Below are positions 57,435-64,000 of a stretch of DNA of 64,000 bases, one piece after another; position 1 is the stretch's first letter; the number at the start of each line of letters is the position of its first letter. This stretch comes from Austropuccinia psidii (lineage: Eukaryota; Basidiomycota; Pucciniomycetes; Pucciniales; Sphaerophragmiaceae). Under the pieces are notes generated by a model that worked only from the letters and a program-made list of their open reading frames with translations, ran no database searches and was not told the DNA's origin. The position numbers and the translations under genes are program-made. Location: positions 19,257,105 through 19,321,104 of the forward strand of contig JALGQZ010000013.1 of assembly GCA_023105745.1 (NCBI GenBank), in the 5' to 3' direction.

Positions 57435-59791
57435 TTAACATTTCCCCCTGTTTGGTTTTGTTTTCATAAGTTGTGCATCTTGAACCTTTGATAAATCAAG
57501 TTTACCATTGCTCAATTGTGCCAAGTGGGAATAAGATTCCATGATGTCAAAAGTAGCATTGATATTTTCTATATCTTTTATAGATTCAGAAAATATTGAT
57601 GACTTATCATCTGAATTGTCTTCCATTATGTCATCTTTTTAAACATCAGGTTCCTTTTCAATATCAATTTCATTGATTTTCCCCTTCTTTGGACATGTAT
57701 TGGCTAAATGGGTGGTGCTTTGGCAAATATGGCACTTTCTGACTGTATCTGCAGATTTATACTTAATATTATTAGAATTTTCTTTGGGGTTTTGTCCACA
57801 GAATCCTTCCAAGGTGTATTAAACCTTGTTTTGAGATTCACCCTACTAGAACTAATTTTGGTTCTGGTGGTTACTTCCTCTAATATATTGATAATATCCT
57901 CTGCTGAAGATTGTTCAGTAGTCCTGCTTTTGACAGCATGCTCTAAGTCACGTCCACATTGTCTAAAAATCTTTCTATGGATCATAAATTCTGACATGTC
58001 TGGATATAATGCTGTGAATCTGTCTTTTTGTTGGCAAAACCATGGTAAAGCTTTGTCTTTATCAGCATTAAATTTGGCAGATTCAAAGGCTGTTTCAACT
58101 TTAAACCTCCAAGAATCATTTTCCCATTTGTTAATGATTTGGGTTTTCCACCAGGTCCAACTCTGGTGTCCATGTGCTTGTCTTATTTTGATGTACCATC
58201 TGTGAGCTGATTTGGTAAACAAGGTTTTCACTCTTGCTGTTACCAATCTGTCTGGGAATTCAAAATCCGCTTTGATCATATCAATACCTCTAATGAATTC
58301 CATATGTTCATAATCTCCTTCACCACTGAAGTGAGGCCATTCTTTAAGTTTTGGAAGTTCTTTCAAGAGTGCTTGGCCCATTGATGGTTCCAAGTTATGA
58401 AAAGAAGTAGAAAATTCATCTTTTAACTGTGAATTTTCAATATCCAATACTTCTGGATGAGGAATTCTTGCTCCCTCATTTTGGCTTGGAGGTGTAGACA
58501 TTCTTGGAAAGGTGTTTAGCAGTTGGTCAACATCATTCATTCTACTGTTGTTACACCTTTGTGAATTTCTTAATTCATGTTGTAAGCTTTGTATAGATTC
58601 TATGACATTCCTTTTATGATCATCCTCTTTATATGTAAGCTCATTCCATAATTCTGTTTGTTTAGTATTATCAGATATAAATTCAATTAACTTTACTGTT
58701 AATTTTGATATTTCCTCTCTTGAGGTATCAAAATGCTTTTTCAAGGCAACTGTATTTGTCTTTACTTCTGCAAATTATTTTGGAATATCATCAAGAGCTT
58801 TTTTATTATCTTCTTTGATAGTGTTTATGGCTTGTTTTATTCTTGTTTCAATCATGTCATCAATATTGAATTTAGAATATTTGTCTGTTAATTCTTTAAT
58901 AATGGCAGATTGTTCATTTATCTTAATACCAAAAGAATTATCATTATTGGAAGTTTTGAATGTTCTTAAAACTCTTTTGAAGCATTTAAGTTTATCATCT
59001 ATTTGGCTCAGACTCAAGTTATTTGTTTTAAGATTATCACAAATTGATATATTCTTATCAGAAAGATGACTTTTTACATCAATAATAGCTTTATAAAACT
59101 CTGGAATACAATTAAAAGTATCAGAAATGATTTTTGATATTTTAATCTGGCTTCCTCCTTCTTTTGTAATTCCATCATGGTTCTGGCAATCTGAAATACA
59201 TTTTCCATGGCATGCTGTTGAATCTTTGGGATTCTGTAGCCCTGGCTGTAAGGCTTTGGAGCTGGTGCCTTCCCTTTGCCCATGCTTGGAGCTTGTGGCT
59301 CATTTTTCACATTGGAATTGGTGCTGCTGGCCACTGGGGCTGTTTTTGGCACTGGTTTGGGTGGTTGAGGGTTGTTTTTCCTCCATTCTAGTGTCAAAAG
59401 GATCATGTTTTTCTTCTCCATCAATGGATGCCATCCATTGATAAATTTGCAAGTATTGGGATAGCCCTGGAGCTTTCTTACAGTCAGGTAAGAATTCATG
59501 CAATTCTACCACAGGTCTGCAAGGATCTGGTACTCCTTGAACTGAAGTGCATTGTTGTATGCACTGTGGCTGGCTTTGTATATGTCCACAGAGGCTTGTT
59601 GGGGCAGTGTCAGCTCTTTTTGAAGGTAAAATGGTATTATCAGCTTCAGAATGACCCATTTCAGTTGCTTGGAAGTCATCAACTGACCCTTTTCCTTCTG
59701 TACCTGATTGGCCGCTGCCATAATCATGTCTATTACCTTTCTGGGAGCTGCTTGAGGGGTTATAGCTGGCTCCTGACCTGGTTGAAGGCAT
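57435..59791 (-). pseudogene. Gag of Gypsy element 2 (broken)
   Basis: Starts at ATG 59791 (MPSTRSGASYNPSSSSQKG). It changes frame near 59300 and 59070, continues through coiled-coil-like pieces (59017-58775) and a 346-codon frame 58744-57704. That frame holds the capsid block (ELPKLKEWPHFSGEGDYEHM, then SAHRWYIKIRQAHGHQSWTW). A zinc knuckle (about CHICQSTTHLANTC) spans 57690-57745 across a stop. The acidic linker to the protease is 57626-57435. Confidence 0.82.
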
Positions 59792-60244
59792 AATTATGGG
59801 CAAAAAGGCTTGAAATAGTAATTTTACGTCACAAAACTTACTATTGGCCAAATATTTGGCTTTCTGAAGAGTATTACTTATTTCCAAGTTGACCAATTCA
59901 GAAGAAATTGGCTCTGGTTGAATATTCTGAGTCACAATAATAGTACTATTATGATCAGAATTAACAGCACTGGCAGGAATAATGCTGGTTACTGTTGAGG
60001 CTGTTTCAATGTTTTCTTGTCTTGCCACGTTTTCAGACACTAAAATTAATGAAAAAACCAATTAATTAAGTAAAAAAAAGGATATCTCACAAAAGAAATA
60101 ATATGAAAAAAAATATTTTTTATGGATTTTTTTTCAATTATAAGTATTTTTTATATGTTTTTAAATTTTTCAACATAAGAAAAAAGGTTTAAAAAGAGTA
60201 AAAAAAATATGTCACAGATAAAATATCACGGCTGGGCCCTCAAA
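59792..60244 (-). other. Leader of Gypsy element 2
   Basis: Between 5' LTR and gag. The frame upstream of ATG 59791 is open to 60061, so an N-terminally longer product is conceivable. On the minus strand the LTR is followed by TTTGAGGGCCCAGCCGTGA, the place where a primer-binding site belongs; I cannot match it to a tRNA by eye. Confidence 0.5.
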
Positions 60245-62059
60245 TGTAAGGTGTGGATATGAAACTTTGATTAAAAATCAAATACTTTTCCTTTCCTCAA
60301 AATTTGTAAAAGGTAAAAATCAATTAAAAATAGTAAGAAATATTATTTTTAAGAGAAAACACGCCAATTTTATTTCTTATAACTTTATTAGTATAAAACA
60401 AGAATATTACAAAGACTTATTGTTTTACCAACAATAAAAATTTATCCAAAAAATACTCTACAACAGATTTTTACAGGCTACAAAGGAGATTTCAATTGGA
60501 ATTAATTAAGCAATGAACTGAAAACAATTGATTCAAGAAAAGAGCATTTAAAAAGAATATTAAAAAGAAAAGACTCCCAAAAGTGACCAGAGTTAATTTG
60601 GAAACAAAGTGACAGAGTTTACAGTGATGAAAGATGCTTTAATTCTCTATTGGGGTTGTTCAGGGGTAAAAATGATTATAAGAGTTACAAACAATGATTA
60701 TAGTTATTTTTTCACGTGGTTAAAAGGTTCAAAATGATTTAAAAAAGGTGGTTGAAATCTTTTATTGATTTGTTTAACAGTGTTCAAACTAATTATAAAA
60801 GGAAAAGCTTTTAACATGAAGAGAAAAGTGGGGCATAGGAGACATTATTTTATAGCCATCAATTTTCTTACTCCAAAAGTAATATTTACTCTTGTTAGTC
60901 GTGAAAAAAAGTCTGACAACAGAAAAGCCAGCTATGGCATCATTGAACCCTGGTTTAGACTAAAAAAGGGCTGGTTTAAGCCATTTTTAGCCATTTTAGA
61001 CCCTTAAATCAGCCATTACTATAGCAATACCTGGCCTAGAGCCTTCAAAACACGTCAGAATGTGTGTAAGAGACGTAGAAACCAGTTAAAGCTGTTTTTA
61101 CTATTATTGTTTTATCTTAAGGGTAGTTTTACCCTCTTGGCAACAGCTAAAACTACCCCAGTTGGTATCAAAACCTCATCATTAATTGAGTCCAGAGACC
61201 CTGTAACTCAATTCCAGGCCAAAAGTGATGAGCTTTTGCATGAATTTTGACACCACACGCCTGTCAGCAAGGATTTTGGGGGTCTAGCTCCCCCTTAGAG
61301 CTGGAGTTCCTTTCCCCCCCCCCAAATTTAATTTTTCCAATTTATTTTTCCTTAAATTCCTCATCATGTATTATACTTACAATTTACATATGTAATTCAA
61401 TTGAGTTGTACGGTTAAATACAGTAATAATTGATACCTCATATGTAAATCAAATTTCACTTATGTAATACACGCGCACATTTTGGCATTTCAATTGAATT
61501 CAATTGAAAATACTTTAATTCCTCATAACTTCTAAAATATACACAACACCTCAATTTTAACACAATTTTGGGTGATTAACACTCAATTTGATGTGAATTA
61601 AATTACAGATTTGAGGATTTGCAATTTTCATACAGAAAATACTCAAAACTTAATTTAAGCTTATTTAGAGTTGAGTTACAAAATTTTCACTCAGAGGTGA
61701 CCCCACCTGATTTTTTATGAGGAATTCAATGGTGAAATTATTTTTATATGTTTACTTTTTGGATGGAAAGTCATAATAATTTTTATTCAACTTTTTTCCA
61801 AATCTGTTTATTTTTTTACAATTTTGTTAAAAATTCATTTTTACTTGATTTTTTCAAGTATAAATGTAATTTTACAATTTCAAAATTGAATGTAATTTCA
61901 TTTTTAAATTGTAATTAAATTTTTCATTGTGAATATAGTTTTATATTTATATTTTGATTTTCATTTTAATAATATAAATATATTTATTTCATTTATATCT
62001 ATATGTTAATTTTGTATTTGTGGTGTTTTGGGTATATGAAATTACCTCTAAGGCTCACA
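60245..62059 (-). repeat. 5' LTR of Gypsy element 2 (1815 bp)
   Basis: TGTAAGGTGTGG at 60245 to GGCTCACA at 62059; aligns with 52068-53843. It carries about 60 bp near 60645-60710 that the other LTR lacks. Confidence 0.9.
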
Positions 62060-62560
62060 GGTTCATAGTATATACAGTAAATATAGTCTTTTTACTCATC
62101 CCAAAATGGAATCGTCAAAAGGATCAAAATCCCTCCAAAGAAATACATGTTTCAACCACCCGCACTTTGGTCCTTTGGTTAACATTGCAATGTCCCACTC
62201 AATTTCAAAGTCTTATGCAGCTTTATTTGACAATTTATTAGTTCACTATTGCCAGAGCCTATTAGAAAATTAGGACCAAATTATAAGGCCAAAACACACT
62301 ATTCACATTTCTCGACATTCATCTGAAGGTATTTTCAGCTATGGACCACCCTCAGTTAATTCATGCTGGACAGGAGAGAGAATAAATCACCTGGTGGCCC
62401 TGGAAAATAAAAATGAAAATGCAGGTGAGAGTTTTTTGTTTTTATTTAAGGTATTATTGATACATATCAACCTTGATGAAAACTTCCATCACATCTTGAT
62501 GTGTCAATCTTCCAAAAATTGCTTCAAAAATAATCTTAAGAGAGATTGTGGATGAAATAG
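62060..62560 (+). pseudogene. Fossil CACTA/Plavaka-type transposase, 3' part
   Basis: Continues the gene cut at 51819. IVYTVNIVFLLIPKW parallels YKVYIPFLMLSQQ of the intact protein. KLGPNYKAKTHYSHFSTFI parallels the KSKPNHHFADHIPK region. YGPPSVNSCWTGERINHLVA parallels WGPAQASATWGYERLIGVF, keeping the Glu-Arg pair. A GTGAGAG donor follows near 62425, where the intact gene also has its intron. NLDENFHHILMCQSSKN (about 62470-62520) parallels the start of the intact exon 2. Frame changes occur in between. Confidence 0.78.
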
Positions 62561-64000
62561 GTGAAAATCTACCCAAATGCAAAGACTTCAAATCATCATC
62601 AGAATTTTCAGATTTTATCTTGATACTGTATGGAAAAAATACAAAAGTATAACCAAAATCAGATTCAATTCAATCAAAAAATTCTCAATCTTTTGAAAAG
62701 CTTCCTTGAAAAATCTTCAGGAAATTCTCCCCCTGAATTTGGTTCTTGTGGCGGACCTTCTGTGCAACTATAAAGCTTAAGGGGAATACCATTCCCCCGG
62801 AATAATGTCACCTTGGGAACTCTTGGATTACATTAATGCAAGAAGATGGTAGTCCCTCATTATAATTTGCAATTTCTGAGGATATAATTTGGGAAGAAGT
62901 TTCAAAAACATATTTCTGATTGATAAGAATACTGACTTCGCTCCCACATTTCAATAAGCATGAAGATCCTTATGAAGAACTTTCTTAATTGAATTCGAGA
63001 GTATTTTTGACTCAATCAGAATGATCAATTTTGATAACTCAATAAAATATTCAAGGTCATTTTGCAAGCTGCAAGAGCTCATCAAAACCTTTGGATTCAG
63101 ATAATGAAGAGCTCTTTTCTGTGGCCATAAATCAAGTTGTAAATATCAAATTATTAGTTATACTAACAGATGTTTTTTTTCCAAATAAAGGAAAATAGTC
63201 CTTTATAAGCTGCATTTTCTTTGACCTCCAAGCTGTCAAAGAAACTGACCCTTTATAATCATTTCAATTATGATGTCAAAATTTATTGTTGTATCAAGTT
63301 ATGCTCTCGTATGTTATAAGATAATTGTATTTAAATGATGGATATTTTAAGATAAAATCAAAAATATTATTCATGTAGGATATCCTACTGTCTCACATCA
63401 TTATATTTCCTGCAATTAAGATTATTTGCCATATTGAAATGGTATATCCCATAATAATTAGTTCAACCAAAGTCATTGCAAAAACCACAACTTAATTAAG
63501 ACTGAAAAATGCAATTTTGGAAAGCTCATATTAGTATTCATTTCTAAATTTAAATGACATAATCTTCATTAATCAACCCTTGAAGTTTTTCAAGAATAAT
63601 TCAGCAGATCAGTGGGACGTATTTAATTCAAATATCAAAGCCTCCTTGTGATATTACAAACTCTTATGAAGAAAAAACTTGAATTGACAAGAGGAAATTA
63701 TCAAATTATGAGTAGTTATATATAAATACCCATTTTGAATGAAGAATTTATACTACCTATCAATATTTTTCAAGTTATTCATGTAAAATCTCAATAGAAA
63801 AAAGTACAATTAAAACTTGAAGATGTTGCCTTTTGATATTAACAAAGAGTCTTTGCAATCAACAAAAATGTAAAGAAAAAAGTTTAATAAAGTCAATGAG
63901 TACAGAAATTTTTATAAGAGTGAAGGATCCAAAGTTTAAAATCTTATATCAACATTTTGGAGATTCTGTAAAGTGAATTTTAATTCAAATTATTAGAAGC
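62561..64000. other. AT-rich flank, possibly the rest of the fossil transposon
   Basis: No open frame. By position it should hold the decayed 3' end of the fossil element, but I could not identify a terminal inverted repeat in the window. Confidence 0.4.

Larger units (their letters stand above)
51820..62059 (-). mobile_element. Chromodomain Ty3/Gypsy retrotransposon 2 (10.2 kb)
   Basis: LTRs 51820-53843 and 60245-62059 with TG...CA ends (TGTAAGGTGTGG to CTCACA), flanked by GGTTC at 51815-51819 and 62060-62064. The minus strand carries gag, protease, RT-RNase H, integrase and a chromodomain. The polypurine tract is at 53844-53856. Scattered stops, including TGA just before YIDD, make it non-functional, but much longer frames survive than in Gypsy element 1, so it is younger. 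The encoded proteins resemble Austropuccinia psidii Gypsy polyproteins I remember. Confidence 0.92.

Overview
The window looks like nuclear DNA of a rust fungus (Pucciniales). The gag and pol of both Ty3/Gypsy elements, and the tandem repeats, resemble what I remember of the very large, repeat-packed genome of Austropuccinia psidii; that is recollection, not a search. Genes have short GT-AG introns. I found no tRNA, rRNA, CRISPR array or bacterial-type operon. Nearly everything readable is transposon-derived, in AT-rich and strikingly CpG-poor DNA, except for one CpG-rich block at 20179-40932.

Layout. (1) 703-3249: a small LTR element (583-587 bp LTRs, TSD TTACC) with no gag or pol but one reverse-strand ORF of about 368 aa. 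(2) 8753-9710: a broken unrecognised gene. (3) 10304-41007: a decayed chromodomain Gypsy element on the minus strand (TSD CTTTT), with an antisense pseudogene in its 3' part. (4) 20179-40932: a 20,754-bp DNA transposon inserted in the 5' LTR of element 3. It has a 46-bp terminal inverted repeat starting CACC and a 3-bp target duplication AGT. (5) 42-48 kb: scattered degraded coding stretches. (6) 49660-51819 plus 62060-62560: a CpG-poor fossil of the same transposase family. (7) 51820-62059: a second chromodomain Gypsy element (LTRs 2024 and 1815 bp, TSD GGTTC) that split the fossil transposase in frame.

The giant DNA transposon is the centre of interest. Removing introns by hand gives: a 677-684 aa unknown protein (21450-23691, +); a TET/JBP-type 2-oxoglutarate/Fe(II) dioxygenase with HxD, distal H and R in place (24268-25612, +); a Zn2Cys6 cluster protein cut by an in-frame TGA (27010-28172, -); a five-exon, 719-aa SNF2 ATPase whose DEAH box is assembled across an intron (31215-33647, +); a 646-aa unknown protein (33954-36015, -); and a two-exon, 1025-aa CACTA/Plavaka-type DDE transposase (36976-40136, +). 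Near-palindromes of 24-26 bp, built around GGCATGCC and in the best copies spelling CGG-N10-CCG, lie between these genes. Arrays of 84, 40 and 30 bp repeats also lie inside it.

Working model (inference): the element carries its own chromatin and DNA-methylation counter-measures. A TET/JBP enzyme would oxidise 5-methylcytosine, a SNF2 motor would open chromatin, and a Zn2Cys6 protein might bind the palindromes or subterminal repeats. The CpG-rich state of this element beside CpG-depleted relatives fits that model, but recent arrival would also explain it.
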